From: Vanessa cardui | Taxonomy: Eukaryota > Arthropoda > Insecta > Lepidoptera > Nymphalidae | Direction: 5' to 3' | Assembly (NCBI RefSeq): GCF_905220365.1 | Contig: NC_061140.1 | Location: forward strand, 1,676,501 to 1,740,500 | DNA: 64,000 nucleotides | In this document: one piece after another, positions 30,912 to 41,711 of the stretch | Layout of the letters: every line of letters starts with the position of its first letter | How positions within the stretch are numbered: the first letter of the stretch is position 1 | Notes under the pieces: generated by a model | Told to the model about the DNA's origin: nothing | What the model saw: only the letters and a program-made list of their open reading frames with translations | Database searches by the model: none | Translations under genes and position numbers: made by a program

Positions 30912-30983
30912 AAATATTTCGAGATTAAACCAAAATGCTGATTTCGTCATTGTTCATGTCACAATATGTCCTTTTTATTAATT

Positions 30984-31075
30984 ACTAGCTGTGACCGAGA
31001 CTTCGTACACGTGTTAATTTAACAAAAATTTTAGTATACAGTTCGCAGAGTACACTATAAAATATTAATTATTCT
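30984..31075 (-). mobile_element. Helitron-like 3' end fragment
   Basis: Plus-strand ACTAGCTGTGACCGAGACTT is the complement of an end in CTAGT preceded by GC-rich sequence, a form very common in lepidopteran genomes. The body is short and AT-rich, so the assignment is tentative. Confidence 0.4.
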
Positions 31076-31340
31076 CTATTAAGTCGTTGGTGGGAGGCAT
31101 TCGACGTGACTTAAATGGTGACAAGCTCAAGAGCTGTGCGGGGACGGGACTGTATTTGGACATTTCAGCGTGACTATATTATTATTTTATTACCTATTCA
31201 CTATCCACAGGTACCTGATTTTATAATTATAACATATTAGAAAAACAGAACTACAATCCCTTTTAAAATGTTAGAATGGATATTAATTATGTAACGTGGT
31301 TCGAGAAAAAGTTTAACGAAAATTAGTTGGAGTTTTAGTT

Positions 31341-31469
31341 CTATCTTAATGGCTGTAAGCCAAACTTTTACTGTTTAAGGATCATAAAACTCTATCAAAG
31401 GCGTTTCACTTTTTGGGGTGCTCCATTTATTACATAAATCAGTAAACTAAATGTCCAAAATTATTGCTA
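31341..31469 (+). repeat. 129-bp repeat, copy 1, immediately upstream of a SINE-A
   Basis: CTATCTTAATGGCTGTAAGC to ATGTCCAAAATTATTGCTA matches 41712-41840 almost base for base (for example GTTTAAGG versus GTATAAGG; TGCTCC versus TGCTTC). Both copies are followed by TGCTAG and a SINE-A. Confidence 0.85.
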
Positions 31470-31472
31470 GAT

Positions 31473-31765
31473 CTGAGATGGCCCAGTGGTTAGAACGCGT
31501 GCATCTTAACCGATGATTGCGGGTTACAACCTAGACAAGCACCACTATATATGTGCTTAATTTGTGTTTATTGTTCATATCGTGCTCGGCGGTGAAGGAA
31601 AACATCGTGAGGAAACCTGCATGTGTCTAATTTCGTCGAAATTCTGCTACATGTGCATTCCATCAACCCGCATTGCAACAACGTGGTATATGTTCCAAAC
31701 CTTCTCCTCACATGAGAGGGGCCTTAGCCCAGCAGTGGGAAATTTACAGAATGTTACTTTACTTA
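31473..31765 (+). mobile_element. SINE-A copy, TTTAC-tailed
   Basis: Full-length: box A TGGCCCAGTGG, box B GGTTACAACCT, complete body and the 3' end GCCCAGCAGTGGGAAATTTAC with tail TTACTTTACTTA. Flanked by ATTGCTAGAT at 31463-31472 and 31766-31775, a 10-bp target-site duplication. Confidence 0.93.
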
Positions 31766-31775
31766 ATTGCTAGAT

Positions 31776-32283
31776 AAGTTATAATTTTAATGAGTATACC
31801 CGTATTTTTAAATACTTAATACTTTTGATAGATAGTAATTCCATCTTTCTACTACTATAGGATACAGGCATCGGACATCACCATTACGCCATCAAGCTAT
31901 GTACCTCATTACTGCTAATCTAGTAATAGTTAATCTGGCTCAGTTGCTCTACAAATTGGAAGACAACCTACCCAGACGAGCACAAAGCTTCATCACAAAG
32001 TAATACCTTCTTCTTCTTTACCTGCAAAAATCAAACAATTTAAGGTCTCATTATCCTTCTACTACAATCTAAGAATTGTTCTGAGTTTACTGCTTTTTAG
32101 TAGCTCATAAGACCGCCTATTTTATCATTATTATGATAAAACAAATTCACTGTATTAAAAAAAATCATTTTCGTCAAATTTTATTTAATACTAATGGACA
32201 CAACGTCAAAAAGATTACATATTTTCTAACACAACATCCAAATAAGAACGAGCTGTTTTCAGCAAACAACAATCACGCAAAAA
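31776..32283. other. stretch without recognised genes
   Basis: A weak REP-C-like patch occurs around 31895-31995 (CTAATCTAGTAATAGTTAAT, CCTACCCAGACGAGCACAAAGC). Otherwise the DNA is AT-rich and unremarkable. Confidence 0.4.
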
Positions 32284-32545
32284 AATCAAAATAAACTTTA
32301 CTCAAGTAGGTGTAGTTGTACAATTAAGTGAAGCTAGCACCGGTTCGGAAAGTAGATTCTACCGAGAAGAACCGGCAAGAAACTCAGTAGTTACTCTTTG
32401 TCAACATTAAAAAAATACGAAGTCAGGATAGTTAATACAATTATTTAACTTAATATATCCTGCTTGGAAGACAACAGGTATTAATTCCAAGCTTTTTTGT
32501 AATCTTTAAAATCTTGTATCGAATAATATGCTTTTTTACCAACGT
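32284..32545 (-). mobile_element. BS-LINE 3' fragment, minus strand
   Basis: Plus-strand ATCAAAATAAACTTTACTCA, ACCGGTTCGGAAAGTAGATT and CCGGCAAGAAACTCAGTAG are the complement of the BS-LINE 3' UTR (44870-45045). The upstream end reaches the last codons of the protein, around AYYSIQDF. It is a heavily 5'-truncated insertion. Confidence 0.85.
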
Positions 32546-32724
32546 ATCAAAACCGCAACACAGCTTGAAACAGCTTTAGTCTTTACGCTACGTATCTCAT
32601 AGTTAATCTATAAGCCTAAAGTCTCCTGGTCAGGCCTATTGTCATTTATTTGTTTTCCTATTATAAAATTCGTGCAACAATTTTCTCATATCAAACAACA
32701 TGTCTGGCCCTTATTATTTTGTTT

Positions 32725-32975
32725 TCAAAACGAATGGGAGATTCACTGATAGAAAATGACTGCCACCTCTCATGAACATTTGCACCACCAGGGTCTTGGA
32801 GGTGCATCGCCGATCTTTGAGAAATATTTACACTGTTTTCTTGAAAGTTCTTAAATCGTATCGTTTCGGAAAAAGAGCGAAAGCTAGCTCCACAAATTGG
32901 TTGTTAGAGGCAAATAACACTTTAAAAGTAGTGTAGTTGTGAGTTTTCTGGCACCTAAACGGATGAATCATCTAG
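32725..32975 (-). pseudogene. J-LINE 3' end fragment
   Basis: Plus-strand GGGAGATTCACTGATAGAAA, CACCACCAGGGTCTTGGAGG, TTTGAGAAATATTTACACTG, CGGAAAAAGAGCGAAAGCTA and AGAGGCAAATAACACTTTAA follow the order of the complement of the J-LINE 3' end. Strongly diverged. Confidence 0.55.
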
Positions 32976-34118
32976 ACAGATGCCGTGTCTTCGAATTAAG
33001 AAACTAGACATAATGGCTTCTGTATTTGCGCACACAAAGATTCTATCCAAGGAGACTTACGGTAAGTGAATGCATATGATACGACTAAAAACATTCAGTC
33101 ATAAAACAGTCTCACAAAGAATTAAAGTTCCAAAGTTATAACGTCTAAAAACTACCTGACAGTCGAACAAAAAGTTTTTATATAAATTTACTTCAACAAC
33201 ATCCGAAGCGAAAGAAATCAAAATCAAAGATAATAAATCAATAAATTATTTGTAACTGACATCTTATCCGTTGTTAGATAAAGTTTACAAAGCGAAGTTG
33301 TGACTGGTGAAGTATTCTCTGTCTTACCGATATCGTATATAAATAAAATTATTTACGGCGGATGAGGCAAAAGTTTACCCAGACAAATTATATTTCAACG
33401 CTTTTATATATACCAATATTATAAATGTTAATGTAACTCTGTCTGTCTATCGCTCTTTCAGGACCAAACCATTTGATGAAATTTGATATGCAGCAAACTT
33501 GAGCTCCAATAAGGCCATAGGCTACTTTATTTGCCTCGAATTTTCATGTTTGCCTCGGATTATAATGTTCACATCAAGCACATTTTAAACATAAAGCTGG
33601 CCTATTTCCAAGGAACTAAAATTTTAAGAATATTTGGAAAAGACAAGACTAAGTATATCATTTATTATTGGTGCTTGTTAAGTTATTGGGTATTATAGCT
33701 CATAAAAAATAATTTTAATCACAAATTTTGGCTTGCATTTTGTTCATAATTGAATCTAGCTTACAATACGAGTATACGAATACACCCACGTGTGATTTGA
33801 TATTTTCGAATGGTAAATCTTCTAAATATGTTTGAGTTTGGTATGATAAGTATTAAAAACCCATAATTAAACCCATGTAATTCTAGTGAAACAATAAGGG
33901 TAGCATTTCCTACTAAGTCTATCAGGGTCAGCATGAACCATAACCGCTAACCGCATATGGTATGTGATCATACAAACGGCATTTTATATTAATGTTCCTA
34001 TTTACAGTCAGAGAGTATTTTACAGGAAATGATTTTATAACGTCTCAGATCCTCTGGCGCGCGGACCCAGGACTGAATAACAATTTTATAGTCCAATCTC
34101 TCAATATTTATTCGTGGC
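32976..34118. other. mostly single-copy AT-rich sequence
   Basis: A repeat fragment lies at 33410-33540 (TATTATAAATGTTAATGTAA, CTCTGTCTGTCTATCGCTC, AAACCATTTGATGAAATTTG), the plus-orientation version of the family at 49361-49555. No coding region was recognised elsewhere. Confidence 0.5.
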
Positions 34119-34136
34119 GGTGTTCTCTGTCAGTCG

Positions 34137-34379
34137 AGATGGCCCAGTGGTTAGAACGCGTGCATCTTAACCGATGATTGCGGGTTCAAACCCAGGAAAG
34201 CACCGCTTATTCATGTGCTTAATTTTGTCTTTATAATTCATCTCGTGCTCAGCGGTGAAGGAAAACATCGTGAGGAAACCTGCATGTGACAAATTTTATA
34301 GAAATTCTGCCACAAGTGTATTCCACCAACCCGCATTGGAATAGCGTGGTGGAATATACAGGCTGTTGTTGTTGTTGTT
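34137..34379 (+). mobile_element. SINE-A copy, TTG-tailed, with 18-bp target-site duplication
   Basis: Box A TGGCCCAGTGG, box B GGTTCAAACCC, body to CGTGGTGGAATAT, then a deletion that joins directly to ACAGGCTG and (TTG)n. GGTGTTCTCTGTCAGTCG occurs at 34119-34136 and 34380-34397. The low divergence of the duplication suggests a recent insertion. Confidence 0.95.
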
Positions 34380-34597
34380 GGTGTTCTCTGTCAGTCGGTA
34401 CATGTTTACTAGACTATTAACAGATATTACATTAGATTGCATTTACGTTCCTTCTGGAAGTGAGCAAGAGCTTGTGTTCTTATAGTATGAACATGATATC
34501 TTAATACACGTGGTTGGAATAAGGTGAACCTGTCATAAAACGGTTCGATAGCTTTACTGTCTGTAGTCACTATCTAAGATATTTATTGGGAAATGTC

Positions 34598-34700
34598 TTA
34601 CAATCCATAATATAACTAATGCTCTACCAACCTCGGTAACTAAGATTCCAGGTCCCTTGTAACTTGAATTTAACTTACACATCCTTGAAGTGAAGAAGCC
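34598..34700 (-). repeat. diverged REP-C, left part
   Basis: GTCTTACAATCCATAATA, CTACCAACCTCGGTAACTAA and TCCAGGTCCCTTGTAACTT follow REP-C order. The remainder (CTTGAAACCGGAAAACAACA to TTAGGTTGTGGAATATG) resumes near 35025 after an insertion. Confidence 0.5.
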
Positions 34701-35024
34701 GCTAGTAGGCTAGTATGCTATTAAATTTTTGCCGCCCCTACCTTTTTTTCAACATTTATGATTTGTGTTCCATCGTCCTCATTACATCGGTTTTTTTCCC
34801 ATTATTAGTATGATTACAAACTAGGTGATTTTTCTGACAGTTACTAGATTATTTTTCCAACCCGCTATGTAGTGACGAGTGTACGGATTACGGACGTAAT
34901 GTGTATACACATAGTTATAAGCTTTTTTTTTTAATTTCTTTAAGATAATAACAAATTTGCCGCCCCTCTAAATCTGCCTCCCTAGGCTCCAGCCTACTTA
35001 GCCTATTGGTAAATCCGCCACTGC
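34700..35024 (-). mobile_element. insertion inside REP-C ending in CAGTGGCGG (possible hAT-like MITE)
   Basis: Minus strand begins GCAGTGGCGGATTTACC and continues AATAGGCTAAGTAGGCTGG, GAGGGGCGGC. The other end has TTTGCCGCCCCTACC and AAGCCGCTAGTAGGCTAG, so GCCGCCCCT occurs near both ends. I recognise the CAGTGGCGGAT start from lepidopteran repeats. Ends and target duplications are not resolved and no transposase is present. Confidence 0.45.
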
Positions 35025-35059
35025 TTGAAACCGGAAAACAACAATACTGGTTGTTACTT

Positions 35060-36094
35060 TTAGGTTGTGGAATATGTGCTCACTGAAACACTCAGAGAAT
35101 GCATCAAGTAAATTAAAAAACCCATAATGCCTTGTAATTTCCGATGAATTAAACGCTTACGTTCCAATACGAATCAACAAATAGAATAACTCAGCAAACT
35201 TGGTCGCGTGTTCAATTCCCAAATAATTAAATCACAATTTATACTCGAATGTTTTGATTAACGCGCCCTTATTGAAAACAATGGGACGGAGCAATCAAGA
35301 ATAAAGAATTGTTTTACTAGAGAAATTTCAAAGGGGATTAAATGGCTGGTTTCCCTTGAACAAAACGTGCCCATTTCTTTGTTCGGCAAAGTGAAATTCA
35401 AAAGACCTTTCCGGTCCTTTTTTGTTTATTATAACGCCAAAGAAAGCGTTCGAATTCGAGAAAACGATAGTCGAACAAAGGGAACTCTTCAAAGCAAAAC
35501 GAAACTTTAATAAATATAATGGTGTTACAAATGATACGTCAAATTCATGAATGTGATATGTCTGATGGGAAATTTAAATAATTTCATTCAAAGCATTACC
35601 TAAATCGTTTGTTAAAGAATCGTACATGAATAAAGCATATTGTACTTAACAAAAGATGATGTAGACGATAAAAAATCGTGGAGTTAATACTTGGTATTTG
35701 TACTAAATTTCGAAGAAAACTGATAAGAAATTTGGTAGTTATACCTTTTTTATGGATTAATGCATAATATGGTAGTAGTAATAACTGTAAGTGCCTTTAT
35801 TATTCCTCAAATTGAATGGAATCATTATTTGATCTGGTTATGGTTATGGTTACGCCAGCTTTATGGCGTGCAGCACACAGAACTTCACGTACGTTAACAT
35901 TGCCAATTTTTAAATAGGTTTAACATAACCAACTTAGAATTTCTTGTAAGAAAAACCTAATATTTTTTTGGCGTGACCTAAATTTAGCACCCAAGATCTC
36001 AAGATTTGAAGCCTTATAAGTTTACGTAGGTGTGGCAGTGCATTCAAATTGTAAAGGTGTTTAAATGATTACGATCCGACATAAGATATTATAT
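35060..36094. other. mostly single-copy sequence
   Basis: A short BS-LINE coding fragment lies at 35633-35705 (plus strand GATGATGTAGACGATAAAAA, TCGTGGAGTTAATACTTGG; compare 44785-44822). Otherwise there is no recognisable coding or repeat content. Confidence 0.5.
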
Positions 36095-36350
36095 CTTTTT
36101 TATTATAATGGCTGGGCAAATGGGTAATGGTAAGTAGTCTCAGCCACCTTCGATATAGACAATTGACAAAATAGATATTGTCGCTGTAAGAAATATTAAA
36201 CGTTCCTCTCATCGCCAATGCCATCAAGTTTGGAAGTTAAAATTTTGTTCCCTGTACCAGTTACACTGACTCATTAATGTTTCAAACTGTAACACAACAT
36301 TACTAAGTATTTGTATTCGATTATTTGGACTTGAACAGTCTTACCACCAA
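36095..36350 (-). repeat. diverged REP-C copy
   Basis: ATAATGGCTGGGCAAATGGG, CGCTGTAAGAAATATTAAAC, TCATCGCCAATGCCATCAAG, CAGTTACACTGACTCATTAA and AACACAACATTACTAAGTAT follow the minus-orientation REP-C order with many changes. Confidence 0.55.
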
Positions 36351-36844
36351 GTTGTGTAACAGTATTTAATAAAGGTATGCCATCAAATTCTTTAGTGTGT
36401 GTTTCTTAAGTCACGTGACTTGAGCTGTATTCCATACGCCATACATTTTAAAGGATAATTGTGGTCTACCACAATGAAACATTTGTCTCAAAATCTAAGA
36501 GTTCTCGACTTTCGTCTAACTTTTATCGAATAGAAAGAACGATTTAACAAAAGGAAAACTTTGTATTGTACAGAATTCAGTAACAATAAAAGAGCGATGG
36601 AAATTTAACGAAAATAGGATGTACTAAGCGATTTAATTTATATTCAAACACATGTTCCTGTTTGGGTAGCTATGTGATCGTTTTACGTCACAAAAAGGTT
36701 ACACATTCCTCTGTAGTCAAAGCAAAGGGCCTCTCAACACAGGAGAATACACTTGGATAGCAACGCTGATTTAAAGTAACTATGTACAGGAAATTGATAC
36801 TGTAACTTTTAAAATAAGGTATTTTCTAATTCTGAATTTATCTC

Positions 36845-36985
36845 AATTAATATTATAAATGTCAAAGTGACTCTGTCTATCTGTCTGTCGCTCTGTCACG
36901 ACCAAATCGCTAAACCGAATTTGGTGAAATGTGTTATGAAGCAAATTTGAACTCCAAGAAAGAATAGGCTAATTTTTTGCCTAAC
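36845..36985 (+). repeat. Helitron-like/short repeat fragment
   Basis: TTAATATTATAAATGTCAAA, CTGTCTGTCGCTCTGTCACG, CGAATTTGGTGAAATGTG and AACTCCAAGAAAGAATAGGC follow the order of the copy at 49361-49555 but stop before its CTAGT end. Confidence 0.5.
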
Positions 36986-37121
36986 ACATGACATGATAAC
37001 AACTAATAGTTTTCTATATTCTGTGTTTGCACTTCGGATTAGAAAACAAAAAGCAGTTGTAACGCATGGAACAGTATAGTGAAGCAATGAAAACAAATAC
37101 AAATTCAAAATCGAATGTGGA

Positions 37122-37159
37122 TGTGTCGTGTGGACTAACGGGTTAGTCCACACGACACA
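37122..37159. repeat. perfect 18-bp-arm palindrome at a transposon-like end
   Basis: TGTGTCGTGTGGACTAAC (37122-37139) is the reverse complement of GTTAGTCCACACGACACA (37142-37159) with a GG centre. Confidence 0.92.
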
Positions 37160-37570
37160 GACTTGACACAGACTTTTATTGAATATTGTCTGTGCAATTT
37201 AGCGGCGCAGACAGAAGTCGGTGTATTGGAAAATCTTTGCATGAAAAAGTTGGAGCTATTCATGAAAGTTGAAATTCTGTATGTATGTCTGCGTATTATT
37301 TAAAAGAAAATAATTGATCATTGAATAATTATTATTTGATTAAATCATTACTAAAAAATTAAACATAAAAAAGCTCTGGTCAGAACTATTCGTAACGAGT
37401 TTTGCTACGACACTGCTAAGAAAATAGTTTGAAAAATCTGCATCCTCAAAACTATTAGTCGGAGTTAATGAAAGAACCGTCAGACAATTTGTCGATAGAC
37501 TTTTTTTACTTTTTAGTCGGTACAGATGTCTGTACGACAAAAGTCTTAACCGAGTCTGTGTCATGTGGAC
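37146..37570. mobile_element. putative MITE with about 17-bp inverted terminal repeats
   Basis: GTCCACACGACACAGAC (37146-37162) matches the reverse complement of GTCTGTGTCATGTGGAC (37554-37570) at 16 of 17 bases. The 425-bp interior is non-coding apart from a fortuitous 74-codon minus-strand frame. The outermost bases and target duplication are uncertain. Confidence 0.65.
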
Positions 37571-37576
37571 CTACCA

Positions 37577-38164
37577 ATACGAACGACAGTCGTCACTTTC
37601 ATTATTAATAATTATTGACGTGTTAAAAAATTTATGATTGACAGCACACCATGGGAATCAAACGATTTGAGATAAATTAATTTAAATTTGAGTTCATTAT
37701 TTTTCGGATTTTGTCTTCCTTTTGATTTAAAATACGAGGTCAATCGTGTATAACCAAAAATATAGAGAAAGTTAAATTGGCGATAAAATTAACATAAATA
37801 TTTCAGAAAATTGGATCATTATTTATTATAATTTGTGTCATTTTTAAGTAATTATAATTTTATTTGACTTCAAAGTATGACTGTTTGGATATCCAGATTA
37901 CGCAGAAAAATGTTTCGTAAAACATTTTTCCAATAAATATGTATATTCTCATAAAATATATTATACTTCCAAGTTGCAAGCTCCTTTGTAAATAAAATTC
38001 ATTAAACAAAATAACAAATATTTATCAATCCATCGAAAATAAATAATTTTCACTCAGAATCAGTTTGATAGGTAACTTTTCAACTGCACTTAAACTATTA
38101 TAGCTTCGCTACATTCTTGTTAATAAACTGCCCCATTTACGTAGTGTCAGATCCCGATGGCTCT
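37577..38164. other. AT-rich stretch without recognised features
   Basis: The repeated short motif AAAATGTTTCGTAAAACATTTTTCC at 37908-37932 is a small imperfect palindrome. Nothing else was found. Confidence 0.45.
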
Positions 38165-38165
38165 C

Positions 38166-38228
38166 GGGATTTGAACCCGCAATCATCGGTTAAGATGCAC
38201 GCGTTCTAACCACTGGGCCATCTCGGCT
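38166..38228 (-). mobile_element. SINE-A tRNA-like head only, minus strand
   Basis: Contains just the head: box B complement GGGATTTGAACCCGC and box A complement CCACTGGGCCATCTCGGC. No body follows; the sequence changes at CCCGATGGCTCTCGGG. Confidence 0.8.
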
Positions 38229-38548
38229 CATAAACAATTATATTCTATACATTCACCTAAAATACAAAACTCATGATAAATATAAAAAGCTATTAAAAAT
38301 AGTTTATAAAAACACAAATGCAAGAACAGATTTCATACACAAGCAGATATGATGGTTTTCTTTGACGCTCTCGCATTAGCAGAAGAAGATACTTGCCCCA
38401 CATTGAGACGCAAACAAACAAAGAAATCTTAAAAGCGTAAAAACTGTAGACATTTCTTGAAGTAGCTCAACAGCGCCAGGTGCTTCTCGACGTTTATAAC
38501 ACTCTGAACGAAGCCTTAAATAATAATTACGAAGCAACGAAAACGTTG

Positions 38549-38868
38549 ACAGCCGAGATGGCCCAGTGGTTAGAACGCGTGCATCTTAACCGATGATTAC
38601 GGGTTCAAAACCAGGCAAGCACCGCTTATTCATGTGCTTAATTTGTCTTTATAATTCATCTCGTGCTCAGCGGTGAAGAAAAACATCGTGAAGAAACCTG
38701 CATGTGACAAATTTCATAGAAATTCTGCCACATGTGTATTCCACCAACTCGCATTGGAACAGCGTGGTGGAATATGTTCCAAACCTTCTCCTCAAAGGGA
38801 GGGAGGCCTTTAGCCTAGCAGTGGGAATTTACAGGCTGTTGTTGTTGTTGTTGTTGTTTGTTGTTGTA
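38549..38868 (+). mobile_element. SINE-A, full-length, TTG-tailed; first part of a composite insertion
   Basis: Box A TGGCCCAGTGG, box B GGTTCAAAACC, complete body and an extended (TTG)n tail. GAAAACGTTG precedes it at 38539-38548. The matching duplicate lies not at its end but at 39268-39277, after a BS-LINE fragment and a second SINE-A. Confidence 0.93.
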
Positions 38869-38871
38869 TGA

Positions 38872-39003
38872 TTGTATTTTTTAAATGTTGAAAAAGAGTA
38901 ACTACTGGGTTTCTTGTCGGTTATTATCGGTAGAATCTACTTTCCGAACCGGTGGTAGTTTCACTTAATTCTTAAATGACGATTCAAAATTGCTTGTAAA
39001 AGC
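38872..39003 (+). mobile_element. BS-LINE 3' UTR fragment within the composite insertion
   Basis: TTGTATTTTTTAAATGTTG, GAGTAACTACTGGGTTTC, CCGAACCGGTGGTAGTTTC and AAATGACGATTCAAAATTGC match 44876-45005. The fragment ends at AAAAGCCGATTTGAAC, where the BS-LINE would continue toward its 3' end, and joins SINE-A sequence. Confidence 0.88.
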
Positions 39004-39267
39004 CGATTTGAACAACCCAGACAAGCATCACTGAATATTCGTGTGCTTAATTTCTGTTTATAATTCATCTCCTGCTCGGCGAAATCAGACATCGTGAGGA
39101 AACCTACATGTGTCTAGTTTCGTAGAAATTCTATCACCTGTATATACCACTTAACCGAATTGGAACGTGCGAGAGTGAGCGTGGTGGAATATGTTCCATA
39201 CCTTCTCCTCAAAGGGAGAGCAAGCCTTAGCCCAGCATTGAGAAATTTACAGGCTATTGTTGTTGTT
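39001..39267 (+). mobile_element. SINE-A lacking its head; last part of the composite insertion
   Basis: Starts at the end of box B (AACCCAGACAAGCATCACTG), then the body with a TGCGAGAGTGAGCGTGG variation, and ends GCCCAGCATTGAGAAATTTAC with a TTG tail. GAAAACGTTG at 39268-39277 closes the composite. Confidence 0.88.
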
Positions 39268-39583
39268 GAAAACGTTGGTTTAAAACGAACATTTATTTAT
39301 TTATTTATTTAACACTTTTTGTACACCACAATTACAATTACAAACGATTACAGAATACACAAACTAAAAACTAATGGTGAAACAAAGGCGGCCTTATGGC
39401 TTACTAGCCATTTCTTCCAGACTACCTTGGGTTAGAAAGTTGTTTGTGGAAGACAGTATAGGGTGGTGCAATTATAACTACTCTTAAAATGAATACAAGC
39501 TAAAAACATACATAAATAAATAACAGTAATAAATATTCAATAATGTGCATACGTACATATATCAATAAATACCTACATACATA

Positions 39584-39584
39584 C

Positions 39585-39615
<31 letters not shown>

Positions 39616-39641
39616 CATACATACATACATACATACATACA
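39584..39641. repeat. CATA/TATG microsatellite
   Basis: About 14 uninterrupted CATA units inside the LINE 3' UTR. The Tyr/Cys/Met- and Thr/Tyr/Ile/His-rich frames on both strands here come from the repeat. Confidence 0.95.
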
Positions 39642-39718
39642 AGTATACATATAAATAAATACATATATATACATAATACATACATATATGACGTATTAAA
39701 ATCATGTCGTCATCGTTA

Positions 39719-40231
39719 CTATGATGAGAGATAGTAATTCTTAGCAGCGTTTTTGAATGTATGTAATGTTTTTGACTGTCGAATACTCAATGGCAAGTCG
39801 TTCCAAAGAGTTACAGCCTGAACAGTGAACGACTGGCTGTAAAATTTACTGTTATGAGCGGGCATTTTCAGTACGAGCCTACGTGTTGGTCGAATTCTAG
39901 GCTGGTCTCCTAAAAATTCAAATTTCTCCTTCAGATAATGAGGAGCATTTGGATTAAATAACACACAGTACAGAAGAGAAAGAGTATGCAGGTTCCGGCG
40001 ACGGCGTATAGGAAGCCACTTGAGCTTTGAACGAAACTCTGAAACGTGGTCATACTTTCGGAGGCCGAAAATAAACCGAATAGCTAGATTTTGTAATCGC
40101 TCAAGATAATTAAGTTGATCCTCGGTTAGATTAAGATAGCTTGCGTCCGCGTAATCGAGTATTGAAAGAAGGAGAGAGTTTGCAAGCATAGTTTTGGTAG
40201 GAATTGGCAGTACATTTTGAAGTCGTCGCAA
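39719..40231 (-). pseudogene. LINE reverse transcriptase, C-terminal domain only
   Basis: 170 codons resembling the post-thumb C-terminal region of Jockey/CR1-type proteins: SLLLSILDYADASYLNLT, QLNYLERLQNLAIRFIFGL, KLKWLPIRRRRNLHTLSLL and AVTLWNDLPLSIRQSKTLHT. No catalytic motif is included because the insertion is 5'-truncated near 40248. Coding similarity extends upstream of the first ATG (NNTYASLSS), so the ATG has no biological meaning. The frame is otherwise uninterrupted, which suggests moderate age. Confidence 0.85.
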
Positions 40232-40248
40232 AGAACTTAAGGAGGCGT

Positions 40249-41640
40249 ATGTATTATTTATACAAACAGAAGGAATTACCCGACTTAGACTGAAATCGGT
40301 TTTGTTAATTCGTATTTCCTCGTTCGTTCTCGACTTAGTAAAATCGAGGTAGAAACGAATTTCGCTGTAATTAAATTAACTTTTTCGCAAAAGTGAATTG
40401 ACTATACAAAATCGTATCAAGTGTTCGTTGGAACAATTACTATTAGTTATTTATTTCGTCATTTAAAGATTTTAACTATCTTTATTCTATTTTATTAATT
40501 AACTTGTTTTTGAGCTATTCCTATTACAGGATCAAATCTGAGCTTGATTTGAATTTTTAGTTTGCATTGATACTAGCACTATTGATACTAGTTAGGTAAC
40601 TTGCCTATTTTGGGTAATATTCTGAAATAAATACGTTCAAAACTGGCATTTTACTAGTTTTTTGTCTTACTTTAGTATGGGATTTTTGTCCTACAGGAAC
40701 ATCATTCCCATTGTATAGTAAAAGTAAAAAACCTTCATCAGTTTCGAAATTGATTCGTTTATCAAGTCTTAAACTCTTAGTACCTTTTGAATCAAATCAT
40801 TGCGACGCAATATGTCATTCTCGATCAGTAAAGAAAATTATCGCTCATACTGAGCACACGAAAATAGATCATAAGGTGAACCTATTCTAACCCCGACTGT
40901 ACATTTCAGTAGTTATAGGTTTAAACTTCAAATAAGCTTAAGGACAATTTTGCCCAGCTGTAGAAAAGTTAGACGGGTTATAAATATATATTTTTTTAAC
41001 ATTAAATTACAGTTTTTGTTGCAGTGCTAATTATGTAATCTACGCTTTTATATTCCAGTTTGGAAGTTAATTACGAGGTGGCTGGAAAAACGAGCCACGC
41101 TTACTTTAAAATCTACGAATGGAAGTCCCAACTAAATCATATAGTATTATATAGTAACAGTTCATCGCTACGTACAAGATGATTTGTTTGAAAACTCAGT
41201 GTGACTCGGTTTTGAACCAGCAATATTCAGAGAACATTTACGTTGAGACAGCTTGGCACCGAAGAAGTTATTAACCTCAGTTTTATTTAGTAATCCCGCT
41301 CACTTACGTCATTTCACTGATAAAACGTTCGTCAAAATACGTTAGTCTAATTCCATCGAATTCTCAGAAAAATATTCAATATTTCAAGCTTCGTAAATGT
41401 CTATTTTATTTAACACTAGCAGACTTAAGGTTATTTGAAATATTTTTAACTTTTATTTACATATTTTTTGTTGCTTTTCGACATTTTTAACAATTTTCGT
41501 TCTATTTCAACTTATTTACACAAAAACCATAATTAATTATATACCCAAACCTCTCTTATGAATTCTTCTGTCTATTCGTGATAACTTCATGAAAATCCGT
41601 TCAGTAGGTTTTTAGTTTATCGCTAACATACAGACAGACC
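40249..41640. other. single-copy-looking sequence
   Basis: No repeat or coding similarity was recognised over 1.4 kb apart from a short lepidopteran-type repeat phrase near 41560-41635 (ACCTCTCTTATGAATTC, TGAAAATCCGTTCAGTAGG). The beginning (40260-40375) is relatively CG-rich with CGACTTAG and GAAATCGG repeated. This is one of the longest stretches not explained by transposons. Confidence 0.5.
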
Positions 41641-41708
41641 CAGCGGCCCAGTGGTTAGAACGCGTGCATCTTAACCGATGATTTCGGGCTCCCAGGCAAG
41701 CACTACTA
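41641..41708 (+). mobile_element. SINE-A tRNA-like head only
   Basis: CGGCCCAGTGGTTAGAACGC to TTTCGGGCTCCCAGGCAAGC is the head with a damaged box B. It changes abruptly into the 129-bp repeat at 41712. Confidence 0.8.
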
Positions 41709-41711
41709 GCT

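Larger units (their letters stand above)
39288..40248 (-). mobile_element. 5'-truncated CR1/Jockey-type LINE with tetranucleotide tract
   Basis: The minus strand contains the C-terminal coding sequence (39719-40231), a 3' UTR with a (CATA)n/(TATG)n tract (39584-39641), a conserved 3' block (GGCTAGTAAGCCATAAGGCC as read on the minus strand near 39385-39412) and a terminal (AAAT)n tail at 39291-39310. It directly abuts the composite SINE insertion. Confidence 0.8.

Noticed and set aside
39500..39734. Cys/Tyr/Met-rich and Thr/Tyr/His-rich frames on both strands
   Set aside because: Translation of the (CATA)n microsatellite.
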